A stretch of 64,000 nt of DNA from Alnus glutinosa (Eukaryota > Streptophyta > Magnoliopsida > Fagales > Betulaceae): assembly GCF_958979055.1 (NCBI RefSeq), contig NC_084887.1, positions 36,620,620-36,684,619 on the forward strand, read 5' to 3'. Made by a program: the position numbers and the translations under genes. The notes beneath the pieces were generated by a model. That model had not been told where the DNA came from. It saw only the letters and a program-made list of their open reading frames with translations, and did not search any database. Of the stretch, positions 34,626 to 48,900 are shown piece by piece. Numbering within the stretch: the stretch's first letter is position 1; every line of letters starts with the position of its first letter.

Positions 34626-36935
34626 TTAAGTGATGACCATGTCCGCAAGCTTCAACTGTTTCTCTAGAGGCAAGAGGTCTTTTAAAGATAGACACGCACA
34701 ATGCAAGACACGCAATAGAAACACAGCCATATCATTCTCACTTTCATCAATAGGTTGTATGCCAGGTGTATCATCACTGTGTACTTTATGCGCAGCCCAG
34801 TCGTAAATGCGTCCCATCGATGCCCAAAGATTAGAAACAATGGATTCTGCAACAACATCCCAACTGGGGTCTGACAAAAGAGAAGTGAGGGTAACTGGTA
34901 GATCACTCAACACAGTAAGTTGGTCCACGATCAGAAGAGGCATATATTTGCAGCAGCTACCACATAGCAGACCAAGAAACTGCAGCGCCTGGAGAAGAGA
35001 GAACGTTAGTTAAAAACGTGGGCAAGTTGACAGTCAAAAATTCTCCTCTTCTAATATTTCATTTAGTCCCCAGTTATGGCAAGCCACTGCACTGTCCAAA
35101 AGGGTATGCCAAGTTGGCAGTCAAAGCAAGTGGAATACTAAAATACACTAGCTCTTCACCTAAATGACTTTAAAAAGCAAGGGGGAGTACTAAAATACAC
35201 TAGCTCTTCACCTAAATGCCTTTAAGACACTTGGTTTAGAGAAGGGAAAAAAAGGGAAGCACCGTGGGACAAGTAAACAGGCCCCAAAAAGTAACTGTTA
35301 GCAGTATTTGAACTTAATATGTATAAACTCCAACATCGCACCACTTTCACTGCCAAACAAAATGGTTTCATATTGCAGGCTTCACCAACAATACGGTAGG
35401 AAGTCCTTGGTATATCATCAACATGGATTAACTTTTTTCATTTCTTCTGGTTCAAGTCACCAATAACATGGATTTTTTTTATTCCACTCCTGCATAGATG
35501 CAAGACTTGACCGTGTACGTGTTTATAACAATGGTACCAAGTATAAATTTTAATGTAATCATTCCACATTAGAGGGATTTTATGCCTAGTGCCTACCGTA
35601 GAAGGATAACTTGATACACAGCTAATTTCCGCTGCGTTGACAACCCACTGTCTTTTGACACTTCCCTCTGCATGTTGTAGAGCTGCCACAACTTCAACGA
35701 GCACATCCCAGACACCTGAAAATAGTAAGAGTAGATATATCAGCAACTTTAGATGCTTTCAAGTATGAGCAGATATCATATTGGTTAACTAACCACGTGA
35801 TTCAGAGTTCAATATATAAGCTTTTAGTCTTCCCAGCTCAGTCAATGGGAGGGAACCAATCCTAACTAGCTTGGCTTTGGCTTGAATCTTTTTCACCACT
35901 TCAATAAACTGACCATCTCCTTGGACTAGGTCCTCTTGTGAAACCTGTGAGGTGCAAATGGCAGTTAAAGGTATCGAGCATATAACATAGTAGAAGGTTT
36001 AAAAGCTACACATATATTTATGAATTCAATGTAAATAAATCAGAATTCACATGTTAATGGAGTGAATCATGAGGGAAAAAGTTCCACTTAATCTGTACCA
36101 AGAAAACAATGGAAGGCATGACATTCCTTTAAAGAGTGTAACCCGTAAAGAATGTTGCCAATCATCTAATCTCAACGTCAGAATATCTATGAAACAGCAA
36201 GATGAAACAAAAAATTTCTCAAGGGGATAGGTATACCTGCAGAAAATCCAATAACCAACCACGCTGAGCCTTCCCTAAGCATCTAACAGCCTCAGACCAC
36301 TCCTCCACAGAACTCAGCTGATCCACTTCTATGACTGTGGCAGATCTAAATTCTGGCAACAAGGAAAACAGCACCTCCATGCACCTTTCCACGTGGGATG
36401 TGTAGTCTACAGAGTCGAGAGAAGCTTCATCTAGGCACTGATAGAGACCCTTCCAGCATGAAATCCGTAACATTGAAGTAACCGAAGACAAGTAGAGAGT
36501 TATATCATTGAAAAGTTTCTCGAGCCTGGAACCTGAGAATACTTTTATCAGGTCTGCCAGATGAATGAGCAGGTATGATTGCAGATTCAGCTCAAGTACC
36601 CTAAACCGGGACAGGTCAGAGAGCTCATCGAGGAAAGTTAAGAGTGGATCAAATTGGTTTGCATGAGCTAATGAAAACTGCAAGCATTCCTCCCTGAGGA
36701 TTCCTTTCTTGAGAGCTGAATCTGATGGGAACAACTCATCAATTTGAGCCTCATATCTCATGCAGCGTCTTATGATTGCACCCCAATCCAAGACCGGCAA
36801 CCTAGGAGCACGTGAAAGACACCTTAACACAGTAACTATAGTGCCAACATGTGCGACAGTATCTGTCTGAATTTAAGAAAGCTGAGAAATTAGTTAGACT
36901 GGCCAGCAGAATCTTTTTACAAGACATAATTTTCT

Positions 36936-36972
<37 letters not shown>

Positions 36973-39900
36973 CCAAGGATTGGCTTCTATCACATACTAA
37001 CATGTAGAACACAATGTAATGAAAGTAATCAAAAGTTGATTCTTGGATTATAAGTATAATTCATGCACATGACTAAAAACATACATAACTGCGAACAAGT
37101 TATCAAGTGATGGCTCAACCTTCTCACAAGTCTCATTTCTTTCATATAAGCAGATATACAATGCAACAAAAAAGAACCTCACGTCCTATGTGAATTTTTT
37201 TTTTTTTAAAAAAAAAAAAAAACTAGAAGACTTCGCATCAACATACAATCACTCATGACTTCATGTCCACCACCCACCAACTGGAGTATCAAAGAGACCA
37301 TGTCAACCATATATAAATGAGAAAAAATATAATAACAACATCAGCAGTGAGAAGAAATGGCATTGATAAGCATTTTGTATAATGCACATATATCTTAGTT
37401 TTTAAGGAACTTCCTGAGAAAACAAAAGAGCTTTGGAATAGCATCAATTCACAGTCAACTGCAGGAGTTATAGCAACAGACCTACCTCAGAAACACTCAG
37501 ATGCATTAACCACAAACAGAGCCTCATAACTACACTGTCCTCCGAAAAAGTTTGAGAGACAGATCTTGAACCTTCTGCATTACTCTTGATACTATTGTCA
37601 ATGTTCAGAGGTTCGTTGGACCACAAATGATGTCGAAGAAATGAAACCGCCCATGCTGCATACTGTTGCAGCTGATGGTCATCAGAATTCTGGGCAACAA
37701 GAAATATCTCTTGCATCAACGATGTCAAATTCGGCTCACAAACAGGGCTTGAAAGTAGAGGACCCCTGAGATAACGAGATTCCTGTTCAGAAAACAAAAG
37801 AATATTTATCGGTACACATTACCAATTAAGAAAATGAATATCAGAGAAAAAAAACTCTGGTAAGAACAGCAAAATCACCTTTCGCTCATAACCAGTCTGC
37901 ATTGTTAGAGTATACACATGAACCAAAATCCCAGCACCTGCTCCCATAGCATTAACAACTCCAAGCAACCCACCCAAATGAATGAGAGGCGGGTAAGGAT
38001 TGGAATAACATTTTCTAAATAATTCAAGTAAATCTTTGACAAATTCAACTTCAATAGAATGCACCCCTTCATTCAAAATACAGGCAAGGAGGCTTCCAGC
38101 TCCGATGCATGATGCCATCAACAAACTCTGATGAAAACTGCCAGATTTTTTAACAGAAACTAACTCAGAAATGAGCTCCCTATAGCCATTCACCAGATGA
38201 TCTAGTTCATCATCATCCATCAGTTCTACTCTCTGGCAGAAAGCCACTACAATCGGAAGTGCAAGACAGGATCCAACTGCCAATACAATCTCAGGACCTT
38301 CACTGCAAGAACCATAATTATGAACTAGAGTGTTCACATGTGGAATCCATGATATGATTAAGCCTTTTATCTTGATCACAGCATCATGTGCCCCAGCTCT
38401 GTATACCGCACCAACAGAGCTTGCCAAACCAAGAACAAGTCCAGCAACGCCCCAGATATCTTCCTCCAAGTCATCACAGTTCTCACGTGGCAGGTCAGCA
38501 GTTCTAATAGAATCAAGATCATATTTGTCTGATGTGAAAAATTCACAGATACTCTCCAAGATATCCGATGAAGATTGAGTGAGGTTACATATCATTAGAG
38601 ATAAGGCTCTTAGTATCGTTCCTAGTAAGTCCTCTTCCTGCATCTTTCTGGTTTCTTTGTCCAAGTCAGAGTTATCAGCAGCTTCAACCCTTGTAAGAAG
38701 ATCTTGGCATGCAAAACCCAAGCCAACGCCACAAGCTCCTTTGACAAGGGTGCTTCTGCTACTACCTAAAACCTGAAAGCAGAGCACTATCAGTAAAGTA
38801 CACCACCAGATAATTTGGTAAACCATTTTAAATTCGCATTGAGCAAACACAAAACTCTTGGTGCTTCTAAAACATCAGTGCTTCTTCTTCTATTCGAGTA
38901 AGCACACCACTATGAATTAGACGCCTAAGCTAGACAAGAACATAGCACAGAAGTAACAACGAAATGCTTAGTTTCTACTTGTTCTGAAGAAGAAAATATA
39001 ATAGGTGAGAAAAGAAAAAAAGCAGCAGTAGCATGCATTAAAGTTTGGCTTCAGGTCAAACTTACACTCACTTAGGAGCTGGAATTGATTAGCTGTGTAA
39101 TTAAATGACGGTAAATTACACCAATCTCTACTGAGGTTTGGTGAAATGTCAGGCACCTCCTATTTTCAGAAACGGCATTTTAAAACCTGAAGTTGGCAAT
39201 TCAAATAACAGAATACACTCTTTTTTTTAATAAGTAAAATATATTCAAAAAGCGCAAAGGGGCGCAACCCATAGTACACAGGACGTATACATGAAGCCCC
39301 TAATTCAAAGAAAAATAACAGAATATACTCTTACACTCACATGCCATAATTAACTGTAATTTGCAGAACCTTTCAGTTGGAGGCCTAGTTTGAATAACCT
39401 TGTCTTTGACAATTTGGATGCGGGTGAAGCCTCTTCCTTAGAACTTCCTTTTGAGGAGAGGGAGGTCTTAGAGGTGGTAAAAGGTCTGAATCGTGATAAG
39501 GCTCCAGGTCCCGATGGGTTCACTCTTGCGTTCTTCCAAGATTGTTGGGAGGTGATCAAGACTGATCTCATGGGGGTATTCCAGGACTTCCACACTCATA
39601 GCAAGTTTGTCAAAAGCATTAATGCCACTTTTTTAGCATTAATTCCGAAGAAGTTTGGGGCTGTGGAGCTCAAAGATTTTCGGCCTATTAGTCTTGTAAG
39701 TGGTGTCTACAAGATCATTGCTAAAGTTCTTGCTAATAGACTCAGAAGGGTTGTGGCGAAGATTATCTCGAATCCCCAAAATGCTTTTGTGAATGGAAGG
39801 CAAATTCTTGATTCTGTTCTTTTAGCGAATGAGTGTTTGGATAGCCGCATCAAATCAGGTAAGCCAGGGTTACTCTGTAAACTGGATATTGAGAAGGCTT

Positions 39901-42900
39901 ATGATCATGTCAACTGGGACTTCTTTTTTTTTATATAAGTAAAATTTATTGAAAATGCGCAAAGGGGCGCAACCCAAAGTACACAGGATGTATACAAGGA
40001 ACCCCTAAGGTAAGGGGGAAAGAAAACAACTATCTAAAAAATCAAAATAGGAACATTCATGCATAGTCTTAATTCTATCCCTCCACATATACAACATTTG
40101 AAACATCTTTCTCTTCAGATTCGACAAATCCGTCTCACAATCTTCAAAGCAGCGAGCATTCCGTTCCCTCCAGATGCACCACATCAAACACAACGGAGCC
40201 ATGCGCCAAATCTGTAACGAGGTCCGATTACCCTTCTGGCCCCTCCAACTCCCCAACATGTCTTTCACCGACTTCGGCATTACCCACTCCACCCCAAACA
40301 GTTGCAAGAGTGCCCTCCATAATTCAGAAGCCATCATACAATGCAGAAATAAATGATCAATGGATTCTCCAGCGGATTTACACATGTAGCACCAATCCAT
40401 TACGATAAAGTTTCTCTTACGAAGATTATCCAAAGTTAAGGATTTCCCTAGAGTAGCCGTCCAAACAAAGAAAGCCACTCTCGGGGGAACATTAACTTTC
40501 CAAATACTTTTCCATGGAAAAGAGAACTGAGAATGACTCGACATCAATTGATAGTAGGACTTTACCTCAAAAGATTTCTTACGGGCTGGCACCCAACACA
40601 ACTTATCCTCTCCCTCGCTGCTAACTTTGAAGTTGTACAAAATCCCAAAAAACCTACTAACCGCTTCGACCTCCCAATCATGAACAGGACGAGCAAACAA
40701 TATATTCCATGAGATGATGCCATTTTGTCTCTGCATAATATCCTCCACCCAAGCATCCTTTCTTCTAGCAATAAGAAACAACTCAGGAAAGAGGATCTTC
40801 AAAGGAATATCCCCACACCAAACATCATGCCAAAACAAGACTTTCGAGCCATTCCCGATCTCATATCTCACATGCGCAGCAAAATCATCCCATCCCCTCC
40901 TAATGCTTTTCCACACGCCAAACCCATAAGAACCCCCAACCTCCTTAGAACACCAACCACCCCTCAAACTACCATATTTGACCTCCACCACCTTTCTCCA
41001 AAAAGCATCTCTCTCCATAGCAAATCTCCATAACCATTTACCCATCAAGGCTTTGTTGAATCTAACCAAACTTCTCACTCCTAACCCTCCCGAAGCTTTA
41101 GAAGAGCAAATCGTACGCCAATTAACCAAATGAATTTTGAATTCATCACCAACACCACCCCAAAGGAAATCTCTCTGAAGTTTCTCCATCCGATTAGCCA
41201 TACCCACAGGAATAGGGAAAAGAGAAAGAAAATACGTAGGAAGGCTAGAGAGAGTGCTATTAATCAAAGTTAACCTCCCCCCTCTAGATAAACACACCTT
41301 CTTCCACCCTGCTAGTCTAGCTTCCATCTTCTCAATAACATTGTTCCATATATTAGTATCTTTATATTTAGCACCCAACGGAAGGTCCAAATACTTAATC
41401 GGAAGCGATGCCACACCACACCCAAGGATACAAGCCAACTCCTCGACATCCCCTACCTCACCCACCGGAACCATCTCAGATTTGGATAAATTGATTCTCA
41501 AGCCCGAAACTGCTTCAAAACAAAGCAACAAACACCTCAGGTCTCGGACCTGATCAACAACAGGATCACAGAAAATCAACGTATCATCCGCAAATAATAA
41601 ATGGGAAACCTTCATGGCAACCTGGGAACTCGATCCCACTGAGAAACCCGATAGCCGCCCACTACCCACTGCAGCATATGTCATCCGACTGAAAACCTCC
41701 ATCACCATCACGAACAAGAGCGGAGACAAAGGATCCCCTTGTCGACTTCTTATTGTATATGTTGAGAAGATGTGGCTTCGGGGAGAGATGGTATTCTTGG
41801 ATAGCGCATTGTATTTCTTCGGTGCGTTTCTCGGTTTTGGTGAACGGCATCCCTTATGGTTTTTTTAGCAGCTCTCGTGGTATTAGACAGGGTGATCCTC
41901 TGTCACCTCTTTTGTTCGTCATTGTGATGGAGGCATTTAGTAAGTTGTTCTCTATTTCTGTTCAAAGGGGATTTCTCTCTGGCTTCTCTGTGGGCTCTAG
42001 CAGCAATGGAGTGATTAATATTTCTCATCTATTATTCGCAGACGATACCTTAGTTTTTTGCGGGACTAGTCCTGATCATCTTCTCTATCTTTGTATGTTA
42101 TTACTGTCTTTTGAAGCTGTTTCAGGTTTGAAGATTAATTGGGATAAGTCAGTTTTGGTTCCTGTGGGCCTTGTGGATAATATGGATAATCTTGCTGGCA
42201 TCTTGGGCTGTGGAGTCTCTTCTCTTCCTTTAAAGTACATTGGTCTTCCGTTGGGGGCCCCTTTTAAGGCTAAGTCTAGTTGGGATGAGGTAGTTGGAAA
42301 GATCGAGAGACGGCTGGCTAGCTGGAAGCGGTTGTATTTGTCGAAGGGTGGCAGAGTAACCCTGATTAAAAACACTCTCTAATCTTCCTACGTACTTTCT
42401 ATCTCTACTCCCTATTTCTTCCAGTGTTGCTAGTCGTATAGAGAAGCTGTATCGAGACTTATTGTGGGGTGGCATAGGTGAAGAATTTAAATTTCATCTG
42501 GTTAATTGGTCCAAGGTTTGTTCTCCTATTTCAAGTGGTGGTTTGGGCATCAGGAATTTGAGGATTTTCAATAAGGCTCTTTTAGGGAAGTGGTTGTGGC
42601 GCTATGTCCATGAGAGAGAGGCTTGGTGGAAATCTGTTGTGGATGCAAAATACGATTCTCGTTGGAATGGTTGGTGTTCTTCAGCTCACCGTAGATCTCA
42701 CGGAGTGGGGCTTTGGAAGAATATTAGGAAGGGATGAAGTTTGTTTTGCAACCATACCAGATTCTTGTTGGGAAAAGGATTTAGGATCCGTTTTTGGGAT
42801 GATGTGTGGTGTGGTGAGGTGCCTCTTAAGGAAGCTTTACCAATTTTGTATGACATTGCGTGTGACAAGGATGCTCTTGTTGCAGACCATTTGGTTGTGG

Positions 42901-45900
42901 TGAGCGGGTCTTATCAGTGGGATGTTAGCTTCTTCTGAGCAGCCCACGACTGGGAGGTGGATGTTTTGGCCTCTTTTTTCTCTTTGTTGTACTCAACCAG
43001 AGTGAATTATGATGGGGAGGATCAGCTATGGTGGTCTCCTTCTCACAAAGGGAAATTTGATGTTAGATCTTTCTATGAGGCTCTTGCTTGCAAAGAGGCT
43101 ACTCATTTTCCCTGGAAAAGTATTTGGCGAACCAAAGTTCCCTTGAAAGTGGCTTTCTTTGCTTGGACGGCAGTGCAAGGGAAAATCCTTACCTTGGACA
43201 ATCTCAGGAAGAAGCGTGTCATTGTGATTGATAGATGTTGCATGTGCAAAATGAATGGGGAGTCGGTAGATCACCTTCTTCTCCATTGTGAGGTTGCACG
43301 CGTTTTGTGGAACGCCATCTTTAGTCGCTTCAGTCTGTCTTGGGTTATGCCTCTTCGGGTGGTAGATTTATTCGCTTGCTGGTGAACGGGTGGTCGCTCC
43401 CGGAGTGCAGCCGTGTGGAAGATGGTCTCTTGTTGCCTTTTGTGGTGCTTATGGAGGGAACACAATGATACGCAGTTTGAGGACAAAGAAAGAACCATTG
43501 AGGATCTCATTTCCTTTTTCTTTCATTCTTTGTACTCTTGGTCGGCTGCGTTCTTCGCATCTTTAACATTTAGTTTTAATGATTTCCTTGTATTGTTTTC
43601 TACTTCCTCTTAGAAGCCTTTCTTGTATACTTCATGTGTACTTGATTGCGCTTTGCGCTTTTTAATGATATTTCTCTTACTTATCAAAAAAAATATATAT
43701 ATTTATTTTTCAAACTATATCCATATCCAAAGTAAAATCAGGTGGGGATCCTTTGACCTCTGTTAGACGACAAGGAAAATAAAAATTGACTCAAAGGATG
43801 GGGCTATCGATCTCAAAAATGAGGAAAATGCCTAACATTTCCCCAAACCTTGAGGGAAATTGGTTTAATTTATTCTAAAATATTTCCATAAAACTTCCAA
43901 TCAATGTGGGAACATCTTAGATTCTTTAATAATTGAGAAGAAAAATAATGGTTCCCAAGAAGGACACCACAAAGGTGATGACAACGAGAAAAAGAAAAAG
44001 AAAAAGTGATCCCCTGAACAGAGTGGCAAGAGTATACTTAACAGTCTTATATAAGAGGAGTAACCATGAAGTAAATTGCATAAGGAAATATCAACTTATT
44101 GTAGATGGGAATTCAAGAATATGCTCCAATCCTCAAAGATTGGAGGCAACGAGTAGGCATTTAATTGGAACTACATGGTGAGACAAGATGGAAAATGACA
44201 CAGTATTTTACTCTATGCAAGCCTTTCCTTAGACTTGACTGATCAAGCAAAAAAACAAATTAGAGCAAATTATTTAGTTTTGCATAGAATTTTGACATAT
44301 ACTATACATGATTAAATTAAAAAAAAAAAAAACCCAAATCAGTACAAAAGCAGAACTGTGCACACCTCAACAAGTCCACTAATGATCTGAAATTTCTGCT
44401 TATGATCAGTTACATGTAGGCAACATGAGTTCAATCCAAGAGAAATTGCAGCTGACCATTGGCGGTGTTCATGTTCATGATGGAACAACCAATTCAACAA
44501 GAACTCTGAAGCAGTTGATTTAACACTATGGGCAGATGGAGGCAGGACCTGATAAAAGCAATCAAAACCAAACATTGGACTAAGTAAAGAATGCAAATTA
44601 TGAAATCAAATTCCTACTAGTAAAAAGTGACATTACTGATTAAGAAATTCATTACAAAAAATTTGACTGCACAAAAGACACTCGAGAGGATCACATGGGG
44701 GAAGCAGGGTTCTTGCTGAGCCTGCCAACTGATCCAAAATTTTAAATTTTAATGAGGAAGAGGTGTAATAAGATACTTTGAGAAAATGGGATTGCCACCT
44801 GCCACATATATACAACAAAACTGTCTATAATTGAAAAAATGAGGCAGGGTTTATTCCCACAATCGACATATTGCATCTCGTCATATCATTGGAAATAATA
44901 TAGAATTATTTCGTGATGGTTCTGTTGATCTCATGTATTTCCTTTGACAGTTGACCAAAATTATGAAATCTAGAGAAAAATACACTATCATATAAAATTC
45001 TTACCAAACAAAGTGCACCAATGGCTAGTGCAATATTTTCAGAAGATCTAGGGATAGCTTCTTCTGCCATTTGTATCAAGCTCTGCATGATAAAAAATAA
45101 TAATTGCATCACGGTTGACACTGAATATTTAAAGTTGGTGCAGAAAGACACTAGTCATGAAGCAGTATAATGAAAGCCAAAGGCGACAGTCAACCTTAAG
45201 AATATCATTAGCAGCTTTAGAAGATTTATCCAAGACGCTGTGAGGTGATTTAGCATCAAAATACAAGATATTAGCTCTCATCCAACGTTGAATGAAGGGT
45301 TTCCATGACTGCAGCGAAAGAAGTGCAACAAAAACATTTCTTGATAGCTGAAGAGATGCCGCTATTTCCACCATTGCATTCTCATATCCAGCATGTGGAT
45401 CTTGTAATCCCTGAACACTATGTAATATTAGAGTATATCCTCAAGAAAAGGATATCATCTATTGTGATTATCTTACTCTCAATGCCCCTCGGTTGCCCAC
45501 ATCTTTAGGAGTGAAGGAAAGACATAACAGAGCTGCACCAGGTAATTCTGTGGCATTACTTCTTTCCTCTGCAAATGCAACTTCTATAAGGTCAGAACAA
45601 AAACAAGAGAGGGGAGGGGGCTATATACTGTTAAAACACATAAGAAGAATTCACAAACATAAACAATTTTGATTAATTACCATCAACAAAAGCCGCCAAC
45701 ACAGCTAAATGCCTAAACTTGTTGAAGAAAAGCAATTATCTTTTGTAACATATCACTTTATACTTCCATCTTCTCTTAATTTTTCAAAGAACATTTTGTA
45801 TGTTTTCAGGTGGAAATAGTTAAGCAAACTTTTGTACTCAGCTATATTTGTCATAATGCCGCCAAAGTGATGAAGAAATTCTAAGTACTATCAGTCAGAC

Positions 45901-48900
45901 TTTTTTTTTTTTTCTTTTCCAATCAACAAAGCAGAAATTCAAAGTAACGAGCATTTATATTTAGGACACTATATGGACCAGTAAGCTCATGCTACCTGAA
46001 GAGAAGATAACCTGGGGAAATACATCCAGCAGCTTCTCAATCTTACTTCCTGCGACTTTTTTCTCCTTGACCAATCTTCGCCGAGTGCTGAAGCATACTG
46101 ACAAAAATCAGTATCAAGTATATCTCAAGCCCATGGAGTAGTAAAAAATTAGAAGGAAATTTATAGTTTACATGTGCTCGTATTTTATGATCTTGACTTG
46201 AAATTCTTCCATGGCCTTGAGTACATTGGGGTTGGTCTCAGAAAAAAGCAACTCTGTGGTTCTTTTCTTGAATTCTGGAATATATTTATCAATATGTGAT
46301 ACCTGGGAAAATGTTTTTAAAGGAAAATTTAAGAGGACTGCATCAAAAAGAAAGTAAATTCAAATACAGAGATATCGCAAGAGCAGCAAACAAAAACAAA
46401 TGCAGGATTGGTTAAGGTCCACTTATTAAATGCATAAGGTGATCAAAGTGGGCTGAAGTTGACTGAAACCATTCATAAATTTACCTCATATTGGATCAAG
46501 GCCTCAAAACCAGAGGCCCTTGCCTTTGCCCATTGTAACCCAAGATCAGGGTGATTAGAGGAACCAATAATGCCCCATAAAATCTGCAAAACATTTGATG
46601 AAGCTTCTGAGTACGCTTCAGCATCCATTGCACCCCACCTTAGCAGTAGGCAAATGCTGCCAGTAACCAAAAATTAAGAGGCACTTAATTATCACTGGAT
46701 TTGAAGACACAATAACAAAATTTATTAAGAAATATCAAAATTTTAACCATTTGCCCCACAAATGAATGAGAGCAAAAATACTGTACAGTAGAAGCAACTC
46801 CCACATTCAAATAAAAATACAGAAATAGCATATTGTGGCAGAAAGTCCAAGATAAATGAATGAACAACAGAAAAGATGAAAGAATCACTATTTCAGCAAG
46901 TGAGGGCTTATGGAGACGTTTTTCCTAAAATTACATGGAAGATTTCCAGCAATATTGGCAATGTTTTCAAAATCACTCCAGGACCTTCTCTTTTATTTTA
47001 TTTATCTGCCAGGCTAAACATAAAATATTCTTAATGCTGGTTGTTAGTGCCTAGTGGTTGCAAAAGGCAAGGAAGTCCCTTGGTAAGTTGAATCCAACAT
47101 GGCTCATCTTTATTATAAAATTTTGCCAACATTAATTAGGTAATCAGTGCCGGTTGAATGAACCCATAATCCAAAATAAAGATCATATCCAGACACACTT
47201 ACCTTTGTGCGAGAATTGGGTCAGCAGAGTAATCTAGCAAATCCTTCACAATGACCTCCCATGCTGTATAAAAATCTGCACAGACAATTTATTGCATATA
47301 CTTTCAGAATACTTTTTATTTGCGAAATAAGCAAGTGTAATTTTTTTTTTTTTTTGATAAGCAAGTGTAATTCATATGAAAAAACATCAGAAGTAAAATT
47401 CTTGGAACGGATTACAACATTTAAGCATTCCACAAAGTACAAATGGGTTTAAACCATGATATCCTGTCTTTCCCATATAATTTCTTTTTTTTCTTTTTTT
47501 CTTTTTTCATTTTTGGAGTATCAATCACTTCAGTTTGGTCCGGAAAAAAGAGTTTCAGAAACATTCAGAAAAATGAAAATGTTTAACAAATTGCAAATCA
47601 TTGAAAATTGGCACCTATTTAGATATAAAGATATCAGCAACAATGATTGAGTATACTGAAAGGAATGTGTACTCACCCTTGTAACACACTAAATTGAAAC
47701 TGGAGAAAAATGCTTATCTGAACCCAACCTAGGCTTATTATTCACTAACGAGGCGGCTTAACAACCAATCTAGATAGTGCCAAGGATTATCATCCAAGGT
47801 TTACTCCTTCTAGTTAGGTGTTTTCTCATGTATATTTCCCGTGTACCCGGGTACGCCTTACGCTTTTAAAGATATTTCAATTACTTATAAAAAATAAAAA
47901 AATAAATAAAAAGGATTATCATCCAAGGTTCCAAACAAATTGTTAAATCTTGAAGTGATCATGGATGGACAACCACAACTATGTGTTGATTACATTTTGA
48001 AACATAAATTATGCTCTTCAGGATTCCAAATAAACACTATGTGCAGTAAAAGCAGCATTTTAACCAACTGATAGGTAAATACTACTATTGGCTTCTCAGT
48101 TCACTCAGGATAATGCCTTGCTTGATGCCGAGTAAACATGCAAATCAGGAATCACAGGACCTCCAGGGCATCTTTTGTTTTTATAAAATCTTTACAGTTC
48201 AGGCCACAGTGAGGTATTTACTGATGTGACGACAAGTTATATATATATATATAACAGAGAAAAAAAAAAAAAAAAAAAAAAAAAAGAAGAAGAAGAAGAA
48301 AGAAATGAGAAATCTTATGTATATCTTGACCACTCACAATAAACCTGAGAAAGATCAAACACCATTTACGATGTTAGTAATGGTTGCTGAAGATCGGGTG
48401 AGGTTTTCAGACAATCAGCAGATATGTTAAAAAAATTCAAGAGGCCACGTTTCCAAATTTAAGCTGCACTCAAGGAATAACTGGGAAATGGAAAAAGAGT
48501 TTAAATTCACAGAACAATTAAGATTACCAATTACATCAGCTTCACAAAGGTGGGCAAGACTTTGAAAACCAAGAGCTTGGATCATAGGATCTCGGCTCTC
48601 AATGCAAGCCTATGGATTAGAAGATAAAAAGAATTATTTTAGAACTGCATGCATAGACAAAGCAAAGACAAACCAGCTTTGAAAACCCATACCGAAACGG
48701 ACATGATAAGGTCTACACCCCTATCAGGGTTTCTTCTGCAAACATCCCGAATGGAAGCAGCGATACTGATACAAATATTTCTCTCAGATACGAATTCAGT
48801 AAACCCTTTTGGAAGTAGCACACCCTAAATGTTGAGAAGCAAAATAGAATTAAAAGAGAAAAATTAGCAATAATAACTGAGAAAATGGGAAGTGGTATTT

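Larger units (their letters stand above)
39365..43690 (+). mobile_element. Outer LINE (L1-type RT and zf-RVT), decayed, in RST1 intron 19
   Basis: The sense strand codes for RT domain pieces. 39365-39925 has [34 protein letters not shown] and [16 protein letters not shown]. After the inner insertion 41746-42382 resumes with [13 protein letters not shown] and the catalytic FADD ([11 protein letters not shown]). 42462-43613 covers the C-terminal region with the zinc-binding [18 protein letters not shown]. Frameshifts or stops occur near 42381, 42737, 42938 and 43383. The element lacks the endonuclease part and ends in the usual GTGTACTTGATTGCGC, CTTATC, A-tail terminus near 43690. No target duplication was found. 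It is antisense to RST1. Confidence 0.88.

Noticed and set aside
41254-41868. Plus-strand frames over the inner LINE
   Set aside because: They are the antisense shadow of the intact minus-strand RT frame.
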